Of a DNA stretch of 17,666 bases, positions 6,998 through 15,646 are shown one piece after another (within the stretch, counting starts at the first letter, position 1; each line of letters opens with the position of its first letter). The notes under the pieces were generated by a model. That model saw nothing but the letters and a program-made list of their open reading frames with translations, ran no database searches and had not been told where the DNA came from. Source of the DNA: Acidobacteriaceae bacterium (GTDB lineage Bacteria > Acidobacteriota > Terriglobia > Terriglobales > Acidobacteriaceae); contig PMOF01000058.1 of the NCBI GenBank assembly GCA_003162495.1, positions 1 through 17,666 of the forward strand, read 5' to 3'. The position numbers were made by a program, and so were the translations under genes.

Positions 6998-7012
6998 CTC
7001 CGCGCCGCGGAG
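6998..7012 (+). promoter_or_regulatory. Inverted repeat in the acnA leader (upstream hairpin)
   Basis: CTCCGCGCCGCGGAG is a 15-nt perfect inverted repeat around a central C. As RNA it would form a 6-bp GC-rich stem with a 3-nt loop. It lies 62 nt before the acnA start, within the probable leader. Confidence 0.45.
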
Positions 7013-7036
7013 GCTCCAATTTGAATTTCAGCCATC

Positions 7037-7063
7037 CGTTCGCGGGTGCGCGAACGAGAAAGG
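7037..7063 (+). promoter_or_regulatory. Perfect hairpin abutting the acnA ribosome binding site
   Basis: CGTTCGCG (7037-7044) and CGCGAACG (7049-7056) form an 8-bp perfect stem around GGTG. The purine run AGAAAGG (7057-7063), the likely Shine-Dalgarno, begins at the next base, and the ATG is at 7074. The position suggests a leader structure that could affect mRNA stability or initiation. A DNA operator of the same dyad symmetry is the alternative. Confidence 0.5.
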
Positions 7064-7073
7064 TCAATCCATT

Positions 7074-9848
<2,775 letters not shown>

Positions 9849-9878
9849 CCACCTGCGGTGGGGCAGCCGCCTACGGCT
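9849..9878. repeat. Pair of small hairpins just after the acnA stop
   Basis: CCACC-TGC-GGTGG (9849-9861) is followed at once by AGCCG-CCTA-CGGCT (9865-9878). Each has a 5-bp stem. They precede the main terminator by about 45 nt and could protect the mRNA 3' end or be part of an intergenic repeat family. Confidence 0.35.
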
Positions 9879-9924
9879 TGAGGCACGGGCGACGCAGCCT
9901 GCCCATCCTTTGCCGCTGAAATGC

Positions 9925-9962
9925 AACGCGCCATTCCCAGCCGGGAGTGGCGCGTTTTATTT
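9925..9962 (+). terminator. Strong intrinsic terminator after acnA
   Basis: Bases 9925-9938 pair with 9943-9956 in a 14-bp stem with one G-T pair and an AGCC loop. The T-rich tail TTTTATTT runs to 9962. It lies only 18 nt beyond the pyk stop on the other strand, so it may also end pyk transcription, though the minus-strand tail (GCATTTC) is weaker. Confidence 0.9.
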
Positions 9963-9979
9963 GCGAGCATGCCGGCTTG

Positions 9980-11569
9980 CTACTTGCGCCGTACGGGGGA
10001 CGGGGCGGGTTTGGCGGCGATACGTTTTACCTTGCTGACGAGCGGGTCGGCGGCAGGATCCGGAAGCGTCTCCTCTTCCTTAGCGGCAAAGAACTTTACG
10101 CCTTCCTGGTTGTGTTCGCCGAGCACATGCAGGCGGAGGAAGTTGGTGGAACCGGATTTGGTGCGGGTTCCGGCCACAATGGCGATGACCTCCCGAGGAC
10201 GGACGTAGCCGCCTTGCTCGAGCAGGTCCTCGGCCACATCGACCAGGGCCTCCGTGCTGTTGACTTTGGGACAACGAATAGGAGTCGTTCCCCACAGCAG
10301 GTTGAGGCGATTGATGGTGACCTCGATCGGGCTGAGCGCGAAGATGGGCGCAGAGGGATGATACTTCGAGAGCTGGCGGGCTGTGCTTCCCGATTCGGTG
10401 AAGAGCGCGATGCCGCGCAGATCCAGGTCGTCGGCGGCATGGGCCGTGGCCTCGCAAATTGTTTCCGCGATGGAGAGGTGGGCCACACGCGCTCGTGGCT
10501 CAGCGTGTTCGTCCAGCTTGATGTGCAGTTCAGCTTCGGTCACGATGCGCGCCATCATGGAGACCGCCTCGACCGGATATTTTCCGACGGCCGACTCGCC
10601 TGACAGCATCACGGCGTCTGTGCCGTCATAAACGGCATTGGCGACGTCGGAGACCTCGGCGCGGGTAGGCCGGGGGTTCTCGATCATCGATTCCAACATC
10701 TGGGTTGCGGTGATCACCGGCTTGCGGTACTCGGCGGCGCGGCGGATGATGTGCTTCTGGATAGCGGGAACTTTCTCCGGAGGCACTTCCACGCCGAGGT
10801 CGCCACGCGCCACCATGATGCCGTCCGCGGCCTGCAGAATCCCGTCCAACTGCTCGATGGCCTCGGGCTTTTCGAGCTTGGCGATGATCCAGGTTTCGCC
10901 GCCGTAAGCCGACACGCGATTGCGGACAAGACGGACGTCCTCCGCCGTGCGGACGAAGGAGACGGCGATGGCGTCGACACCGTTCTTGAGTGCGAACTCG
11001 AGGTCCGCCGAATCTTTTTCAGTAAGAGATGGAACGCGCACCATAATGCCGGGCAGGTTGATGCCTTTGTTTTCGCCCAGCGTGCCGCCGTTCACGATGT
11101 CGCAGATGACGTCGTCGCCGTCCACCTGGCGGACGCGCAACTCAATGAGGCCATCGGAGAGCAAAATGCGCGAACCCTGCTCGACATTCTCAGCCAGGGT
11201 TTTGAAGGTGGTGCTCACCACAGACGCCGAACCGAGGACGTCGCGCGGAGTGATGGTGAGCCGGTTGCCGGCCTTGAGCTGAACGGATACGTGATCTTTC
11301 AGCTTGCCGGTGCGGATCTTGGGACCCTGCAGATCGCCGAGGATGCACAGGGGCTTGCGCTCCTCGCGACTGACTTTGCGGATCATCTGGATCAACGCCA
11401 GCTTCTCCTCGTGAGTGCCATGGGAGAAGTTGAGGCGGACCACATCGATGCCGGCGCGAACCAGATCCCGGAAGACGGGCTCGGTGTTGGAAGCGGGCCC
11501 GAGAGTGGCAACAATTTTTGCGCGGCGTTGGGATGTGGAATCGGTCAGGCTCAGTTCTGCGAACGGCAT
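9980..11569 (-). CDS. pyk: Pyruvate kinase
   Basis: A 529-residue cytoplasmic glycolytic enzyme that transfers phosphate from phosphoenolpyruvate to ADP. The start at 11569 (MPFAELSLTD) is chosen because GGAG lies 7 nt upstream and the frame above it is unlike the family. Visible motifs are RLNFSHG (Arg45), GDLQGPKIRTG (78-88), LSDGLIELRV (137-146), INLPG (170-174), AVSFVRTAEDV (202-212), IIAKLEKPEA (228-237, with catalytic Lys231 and metal-binding Glu233), MVARGDLGVE (252-261, Asp257), VITATQMLESM (285-295, Thr289) and DAVMLSGESAVGKYPVEAV (318-336). The regulatory C-domain ends around TNFLRLHVL (475-483). A further tail of about 45 residues, rich in Lys/Arg/Pro/Ala, exceeds the usual length of about 470-480. 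There is no PEP-utilising domain. The gene is monocistronic and converges on acnA. Confidence 0.96.
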   Translation of the reverse strand: MPFAELSLTDSTSQRRAKIVATLGPASNTEPVFRDLVRAGIDVVRLNFSHGTHEEKLALIQMIRKVSREERKPLCILGDLQGPKIRTGKLKDHVSVQLKAGNRLTITPRDVLGSASVVSTTFKTLAENVEQGSRILLSDGLIELRVRQVDGDDVICDIVNGGTLGENKGINLPGIMVRVPSLTEKDSADLEFALKNGVDAIAVSFVRTAEDVRLVRNRVSAYGGETWIIAKLEKPEAIEQLDGILQAADGIMVARGDLGVEVPPEKVPAIQKHIIRRAAEYRKPVITATQMLESMIENPRPTRAEVSDVANAVYDGTDAVMLSGESAVGKYPVEAVSMMARIVTEAELHIKLDEHAEPRARVAHLSIAETICEATAHAADDLDLRGIALFTESGSTARQLSKYHPSAPIFALSPIEVTINRLNLLWGTTPIRCPKVNSTEALVDVAEDLLEQGGYVRPREVIAIVAGTRTKSGSTNFLRLHVLGEHNQEGVKFFAAKEEETLPDPAADPLVSKVKRIAAKPAPSPVRRK

Positions 11570-11573
11570 GAGA

Positions 11574-11580
11574 AGGCTCC
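11574..11580 (-). promoter_or_regulatory. Ribosome binding site deciding the pyk start
   Basis: On the minus strand TTTTTTGGAGCCTTCTC precedes the ATG at 11569-11567. GGAG is 7 nt from the start, and the T-run upstream should keep the site unstructured. The in-frame upstream extension to 11665 has no such site and would add about 32 residues unlike pyruvate kinases. Confidence 0.6.
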
Positions 11581-11647
11581 AAAAAATGTTCAGTTGAGGA
11601 TGAAAGTCAGCAGGTATAAGACTTGCTTCATTGTACACGGAGGGTTG

Positions 11648-11671
11648 TACTGGATTCCGCTGCATCCAGTA
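11648..11671. promoter_or_regulatory. 8-bp inverted repeat between yihY and pyk
   Basis: TACTGGAT (11648-11655) and ATCCAGTA (11664-11671) are perfect inverted arms around 8 nt. It lies about 80 nt upstream of the pyk start and 65 nt after the YihY stop. It lacks a T-tail in either direction, so it is a better candidate for an operator or leader structure than for a terminator. Confidence 0.35.
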
Positions 11672-11735
11672 TGCATTGAGCCCTGTAAATCTGGCCGGTG
11701 AGAGGCCTTAGGGAACTGAATGAAGCCGAAATGAA

Positions 11736-12587
11736 TCAGGCGGAATCGGGAAATTTTGATTGTCGATCCCGAAAAAGAGCGCCGTTCAGTTCCGCGCCGA
11801 TGAGGACGCTGAAAGCGGTGATGTAGAGCCAGACCAGCGTGGCGATGCCGGCTCCAAAGGAACCGTAGAACATGGAGTAATCGGCAAATCGAGTGACATA
11901 CCAGCCGAAGGCCAGAGTGGCCGGAAACCAAATGAAGGTGGCGGCAAACGCGCCTGGAAGCACCCACAACCAATGTTCCGTTCGTTTGGTGCCGAAGTGG
12001 TAGAGGGTGGTCAGAACGGTGGCGCCGGTTATGAGTGCGAGCGACCAGCGCACGATGCGCCAGAAGACCAGCACGATGAAGCGCAAATCGTGGTTCGCGT
12101 TGTCGATCATCCAGGATTCGATCTGATGGCCGAAGACGACCAGCAGGGTGGCCAGCGATAGAGGTACAAGAGCAATGGGCACCAGCAGCAGCGCCCGCAG
12201 CCGTCGACCCCAGAAGCCCCATTCCTCGCTGGGCAGGTGATAAGCGCGGCGAAACCCTTCCATGAGCGAGAGCGTCATGCCCAGGCTGGCGAAGGCGCTG
12301 AGGGTGATGGCGGAGAGGATCACCTGGCTGGAACGGATCTGGCGGGTGAGCAGGTAGGGCTGCAACAGATTCATGGTTTCGGCGGGCACAAGCTGCTCGA
12401 ACGCAGCGCGCATCTCGCCTGCCAGGGTGGTTCCTTCCGGTACCTGGGCCAGCATTGTGGTGAGCACCAGCAGGGCGGGAAACAGCATGAGCATTCCAGA
12501 GTAGGCGACGGCCTTGGCGGTGTTGATCACATCGTGGGCGAGGGCCTCACGCAGTGCGTCGCGGAGCTTGGCCGAAAATTTATTCAT
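11736..12587 (-). CDS. YihY/BrkB-family inner-membrane protein
   Basis: A 283-residue polytopic membrane protein of the YihY (UPF0761/BrkB-like) family. The N-terminus has the family order: a basic helix, then an amphipathic/TM region with the residues AVAYSGMLMLFPALLVL. About six hydrophobic segments follow. Later signatures are a region with LMEGFRRAYHLPSEE, then LYHFGTKRTEHWLWVLPGAFAATFIWFPATLAFGWYV, and near the C-terminus YSMFYGSFGAGIATLVWLYITAFSVLIGAELNGAL. This glycine/tyrosine-rich final helix with a conserved GAE.N is typical. An in-frame TTG at 12602 is possible, but the ATG at 12587 gives the normal N-terminus. No clear Shine-Dalgarno is seen. The molecular function of the family is not established; older names such as 'ribonuclease BN' are known misannotations. 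It is divergent from the beta-glucosidase gene. Confidence 0.88.
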   Translation of the reverse strand: MNKFSAKLRDALREALAHDVINTAKAVAYSGMLMLFPALLVLTTMLAQVPEGTTLAGEMRAAFEQLVPAETMNLLQPYLLTRQIRSSQVILSAITLSAFASLGMTLSLMEGFRRAYHLPSEEWGFWGRRLRALLLVPIALVPLSLATLLVVFGHQIESWMIDNANHDLRFIVLVFWRIVRWSLALITGATVLTTLYHFGTKRTEHWLWVLPGAFAATFIWFPATLAFGWYVTRFADYSMFYGSFGAGIATLVWLYITAFSVLIGAELNGALFRDRQSKFPDSA

Positions 12588-12753
12588 GCGCGTACCAGGC
12601 AAGAGTAGAGCATTTTCGAGTTGTCTGGCCCGGAATCTGCCGTCGGGCGGACTAGGTGAAGCAAATGCGGCGGCTAGTCTGTTGCAGAGCGGGAGCGCGG
12701 CGAGCGTTTGCGGTCTGACGGTTTCTGGTTAAACGGTTTATTATGGCCGTGCC

Positions 12754-15129
12754 ATGAAAACTATTTCCCGGTCTCTTCATATTCTGCTGTTGCTGGCGGG
12801 CTTTGCCTGGCTGGCGTGCGGGGCTCAGACCAAGCCCGCCCCCAACGCGCAACTGGCGTCAAAGGAATTGAATGCGCGCGTCGAGGCGCTTCTGAAACAG
12901 ATGACGCTCGATGAGAAGGTCGGGCAGTTGGTGCAATACTCGGCGGGCTATCCCTCTGGTCCTGACGCATCGAATCTGAAGTATGACGAGTTGACCGCCA
13001 AGGGGCAGCTGGGATCGATGCTGAACATCGTTGGCCAAGGTGCGACCAACCACTATCAGCATATTGCGGTGGAGAAATCGCGGCTGCACATTCCCATCCT
13101 CTTTGGGCAGGATGTGATTCACGGTCACCGGACCACCTTTCCGATTCCGTTGGCGCTGGCGGCGAGCTGGGATCCGGAGGCGGCCGAGACGGTGGCCCAT
13201 TATGGCGCCGTCGAAGCCCGCGCCGACGGGATTGCCTGGGTCTTTTCCCCGATGGTGGACATTGCCCGCGATCCACGCTGGGGACGCATTATCGAGTCCA
13301 ATGGCGAGGACCCCTACCTGAGCTCGGCCATGGCTCGCGCCTGGGTAAAAGGGTACCAGCAGGACGATCTCTCCAAGCCCGATTCGGTGGCGGTGAGCGT
13401 GAAGCACTTTGCTGCGTATGGCGCGGCCAGTGCCGGCAGGGATTACAATCCCGCCGATATGAGCGAGATCACTCTGCGCCAGGTTTACCTGGAGCCCTAT
13501 CGGGCCGCGGTCGAGGCCGGAGCGGCGACGATGATGAGTTCATTCAACTCGATCAACGGAATTCCGGCGACCGCCGACCCGTTTACCTTAACGCAAATTT
13601 TAAGAAAGGAATGGGGGTTTGACGGTTTCGTCGTTTCCGATTGGGGCGCGGTCGCGGAGTTAATCAATCACTCCATTGGCGATGGTCCGACGGTGGCGCG
13701 GAAGGCGCTGGAAGCGGGCGTGGAAATGGACATGGAGGGGAACCTCTACGCGACGGTGATCGCCGGACAGGTGCGGTCGGGCAAGATTCCCGAAGCGGTG
13801 GTGGATGAAGCGGTGCGGCGCATTTTGCGGGTCAAATTTGCGCTGGGATTGTTCGATCATCCGTATACCCAGCCGGGGCCGGCCTATGTGGAAACTCCGG
13901 AGCGGCGGGCGGTGGCGCGCAAGATTGCCGACGAAACACTGGTGCTGCTCAAGAACGATCCAGTGGAGGGGCTGGGAACGTTGCTGCCGTTGACCGCAAA
14001 AGCCAAAAAGGTGGCTCTGATCGGGCCTTTGGCCGACAACCAGCGGGAGCTGTTGGGGGCCTGGGCCGTGAACGGCGATCCAAAGTACGTAATCACGCTC
14101 AGGGCTGCGCTGACCGAGCGGTTGGGAGACCGTCTGCTGTATTCCGAGGGTTGCGGGCTGCTGAGCGGCGAGGATGAAAACGTGCTGAAGCGAGTGAATT
14201 TCAACGGGCCGGTTGTGGACGACGATCACGCGCCGGTGCCGGACGACGACAAGACCATCGCCGAGGCAGTGGAGACAGCTAAGCTGGCCGATGTAGCGAT
14301 TCTGGCGCTGGGCGAGAGCACGAACTGGATGGAAGGAGAAGCCTCGAGCCGGGTTCACCTGGGATTTACAGGCGCGCAGGAAAAGCTGCTGGAGGCCGTG
14401 GTGGCGACCGGCAAGCCGGTGATCCTGGTGGTGCTGGCCGGGCGTCCTCTGGAGTTGAAGTGGGCCGCAGAGCATGTGCCGGCGATCCTTGAAGCTTGGA
14501 GCCCGGGGGTCGAAGCTGGGCACGCGGTGGCCGATGTGCTGTTTGGCGATGTGAACCCCTCGGGCAAGCTGCCGTCAAGTTTTCCCCGCGCCGTGGGGCA
14601 GGAACCTCTTTTCTATTCACAGCTCCCCACCGGCCGGCCGGCGCACGCCGACTTGAGCCGGATGCCGCGGAATCCCCTGGAGAAGTTCATGTCGCGGTAT
14701 ATCGACGAGGATAACTCGGCGCTGTTTCCGTTTGGATGGGGACTGAGCTATACGCGCTTCAGCTACTCGCAACCGACGCTCAGCCGGACGGAAGTTCCGG
14801 TGCGGGAAGTGATTGCGTCCGGACACACCGCGGTGACGAAGGTGGGCGTGGATGTGAGGAACACCGGGAGCGTGGCGGGCACTGAAGTAGTGCAGCTTTA
14901 TATCCGCAACACCGACGCCAGCGTGGAGCAGCCGGTGCGGGAGCTGAAAGGCTTTGCGCGCGTGACCCTTGCGCCGGGGGAACAGAAGCATGTGGAGTTT
15001 CCGCTGGGATTCGACGAGCTGAACTTCTACAACGTGGAGATGCAGCGGACCGTGGAGCCGACAACCTACACGATCTGGGTGGGGGGCAGTTCGCTAGCAA
15101 CAGCGGAGACGAGTTTGAAGGTGGAGTGA
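12754..15129 (+). CDS. bglX: Exported glycoside hydrolase family 3 beta-glucosidase
   Basis: A 791-residue secreted or periplasmic enzyme that removes terminal beta-linked glucose (or xylose) from oligosaccharides. A signal peptide spans about residues 1-25. A cysteine at residue 22 follows Trp-Leu-Ala, a poor lipobox, so lipidation is doubtful. The GH3 N-terminal TIM-barrel domain runs to about residue 370, with MTLDEKVGQL, FGQDVIHGHRT, VKHFAAYG (Lys217, His218) and FVVSDWGA, in which Asp296 is the predicted nucleophile. The C-terminal alpha/beta domain carries ADETLVLLKND, VALIGPLADNQ and GESTNWMEGEASSR, with Glu529 a likely acid/base. FGDVNPSGKLPSSFPR and FPFGWGLSYT follow, and a fibronectin-III-like domain occupies about 680-790. 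Length and order match BglX. The start ATG has no clear Shine-Dalgarno. The exact substrate is inferred from family only. Confidence 0.93.
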   Translation: MKTISRSLHILLLLAGFAWLACGAQTKPAPNAQLASKELNARVEALLKQMTLDEKVGQLVQYSAGYPSGPDASNLKYDELTAKGQLGSMLNIVGQGATNHYQHIAVEKSRLHIPILFGQDVIHGHRTTFPIPLALAASWDPEAAETVAHYGAVEARADGIAWVFSPMVDIARDPRWGRIIESNGEDPYLSSAMARAWVKGYQQDDLSKPDSVAVSVKHFAAYGAASAGRDYNPADMSEITLRQVYLEPYRAAVEAGAATMMSSFNSINGIPATADPFTLTQILRKEWGFDGFVVSDWGAVAELINHSIGDGPTVARKALEAGVEMDMEGNLYATVIAGQVRSGKIPEAVVDEAVRRILRVKFALGLFDHPYTQPGPAYVETPERRAVARKIADETLVLLKNDPVEGLGTLLPLTAKAKKVALIGPLADNQRELLGAWAVNGDPKYVITLRAALTERLGDRLLYSEGCGLLSGEDENVLKRVNFNGPVVDDDHAPVPDDDKTIAEAVETAKLADVAILALGESTNWMEGEASSRVHLGFTGAQEKLLEAVVATGKPVILVVLAGRPLELKWAAEHVPAILEAWSPGVEAGHAVADVLFGDVNPSGKLPSSFPRAVGQEPLFYSQLPTGRPAHADLSRMPRNPLEKFMSRYIDEDNSALFPFGWGLSYTRFSYSQPTLSRTEVPVREVIASGHTAVTKVGVDVRNTGSVAGTEVVQLYIRNTDASVEQPVRELKGFARVTLAPGEQKHVEFPLGFDELNFYNVEMQRTVEPTTYTIWVGGSSLATAETSLKVE

Positions 15130-15139
15130 AAGACAGCCA

Positions 15140-15167
15140 CCCCGGCGACGAAGACCTGTCGCCGGGG
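15140..15167. repeat. Perfect 10-bp GC-rich hairpin after bglX
   Basis: CCCCGGCGAC (15140-15149) pairs with GTCGCCGGGG (15158-15167) around an 8-nt loop. No T-run follows, so it is not a classical terminator. It could be a 3' mRNA stabiliser or a copy of an intergenic repeat. Confidence 0.5.
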
Positions 15168-15201
15168 ACCCCGGTAGGGAACAGGGAATAGGTATTTCTT
15201 G

Positions 15202-15230
15202 TTCCCCGTTTTGAGCGAAATGGGGAATTT
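15202..15230 (+). terminator. Probable terminator hairpin after bglX
   Basis: TTCCCCGTTTT (15202-15212) pairs with GAAATGGGGAA (15217-15227) around GAGC. This gives an 11-bp stem with two G-T pairs, followed by TTTAAAAT. The T-tail is short. An alternative stem, GGGAACA (15177-15183) with TGTTCCC (15200-15206), overlaps the left arm and cannot form at the same time. Confidence 0.55.
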
Positions 15231-15252
15231 AAAATAAATTGATTCTTTCTCC

Positions 15253-15282
15253 TTGACAGCTTAGGAGTGATCGGACTAGTCT
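15253..15282 (+). promoter_or_regulatory. Candidate sigma-70-type promoter of the padR-permease operon
   Basis: TTGACA at 15253-15258 is a perfect -35. TAGTCT at 15277-15282, after an 18-nt spacer, is a weak -10 (3 of 6 consensus bases). The first TTAGGAG half-site lies in the spacer and the inverted CTCCTAA overlaps the -10, as expected for a repressor-controlled promoter. Confidence 0.55.
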
Positions 15283-15299
15283 CCTAATTAACTTAGGAG
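15261..15299 (+). promoter_or_regulatory. Predicted PadR operator: three TTAGGAG half-sites, the last containing the ribosome site
   Basis: TTAGGAG occurs at 15261-15267, its inverse CTCCTAA at 15281-15287, and TTAGGAG again at 15293-15299. The second and third arms form CTCCTAATTAACTTAGGAG, a perfect 7-bp inverted repeat with a 5-nt spacer. The third arm, extended by one G, is the AGGAGG Shine-Dalgarno of padR, 4 nt before its GTG. PadR-family proteins commonly repress their own operon, so autoregulation through these sites is the likely reading. Confidence 0.6.
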
Positions 15300-15304
15300 G
15301 GCTT

Positions 15305-15646
15305 GTGACTGACCAGGCTCAACTTCTTCCCGGCACTCTTGATCTGCTCATCCTGCGGGCGGTCTCGCTCGGAGCCCTGCATGGGTACGGCATTCTGCTG
15401 CGCATCGGGCAAATCTCCGACAACGCGCTGTTAATCGAACAGGGCGCGCTCTACCCCGGCCTGTTTCGCTTGGTCCGCCAGGGACTGTTGAAGTCCAGCT
15501 GGGGCACATCGGAGAACAATCGCCGCGCCAAGTTTTACGAGCTCACGGCCGCGGGCCGCAAGCGCCTGCAACAAGAGACCGACAGTTGGAATCGGCTGGC
15601 CACTGCCATCGCCTGCGCCCTCGCCGAGCAACCGGAGGAAGCATGA
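15305..15646 (+). CDS. PadR-family transcriptional regulator
   Basis: A 113-residue DNA-binding protein of the short PadR type (winged helix-turn-helix plus a dimerising C-terminal helix). Visible elements in order are LLPGTLDLLILRAVSLGALHGYGI (residues 7-30, first helix and family signature), QGALYPGLFRLVRQGLLKSSWG (46-67, recognition helix and start of the wing), SENNRRAKFYELTAAGRKRLQQE (69-91, wing and last helix) and a final helix to about residue 108. The start is GTG with AGGAGG 4 nt upstream. The stop overlaps the permease start by ATGA, so the two are translationally coupled. This short PadR form next to an ADOP permease is a recurrent pairing in Acidobacteria. It probably represses its own operon through the TTAGGAG repeats; the inducing signal is unknown. 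Confidence 0.92.
   Translation: MTDQAQLLPGTLDLLILRAVSLGALHGYGILLRIGQISDNALLIEQGALYPGLFRLVRQGLLKSSWGTSENNRRAKFYELTAAGRKRLQQETDSWNRLATAIACALAEQPEEA

Larger units (their letters stand above)
6682..7073. other. 392-nt gap before acnA with several inverted repeats and no convincing gene
   Basis: The only noticeable frame is 31 codons (6814-6909, Arg-rich), without a ribosome site. The gap holds a 13-nt palindrome CCCTGAATCAGGG (6774-6786) just upstream of a possible -10 TAGAAT (6795-6800). Further right are palindromes GGGCGCCC (6962-6969) and CCGGCCGG (6984-6991) and two hairpins directly before acnA. No clear -35 is visible. Confidence 0.5.

Noticed and set aside
10751..11701. Plus-strand frame of about 316 codons opposite pyk
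   Set aside because: It is antisense to an intact pyruvate kinase, with Asp/Gly/Val-rich codon-shadow composition and no start signals.
12700..12753. Promoter for bglX around TATTAT (12739-12744)
   Set aside because: No acceptable -35 lies at 16-19 nt, and the box is only 9 nt from the start codon.
12754..12828. Lipoprotein signal on the beta-glucosidase
   Set aside because: The cysteine is preceded by Trp-Leu-Ala, not a normal lipobox, so an ordinary signal peptide fits at least as well.
13660..14523. Minus-strand frame of about 290 codons opposite bglX
   Set aside because: The product is His/Arg/Gln-rich with no recognisable motif and lies entirely within the GH3 gene.
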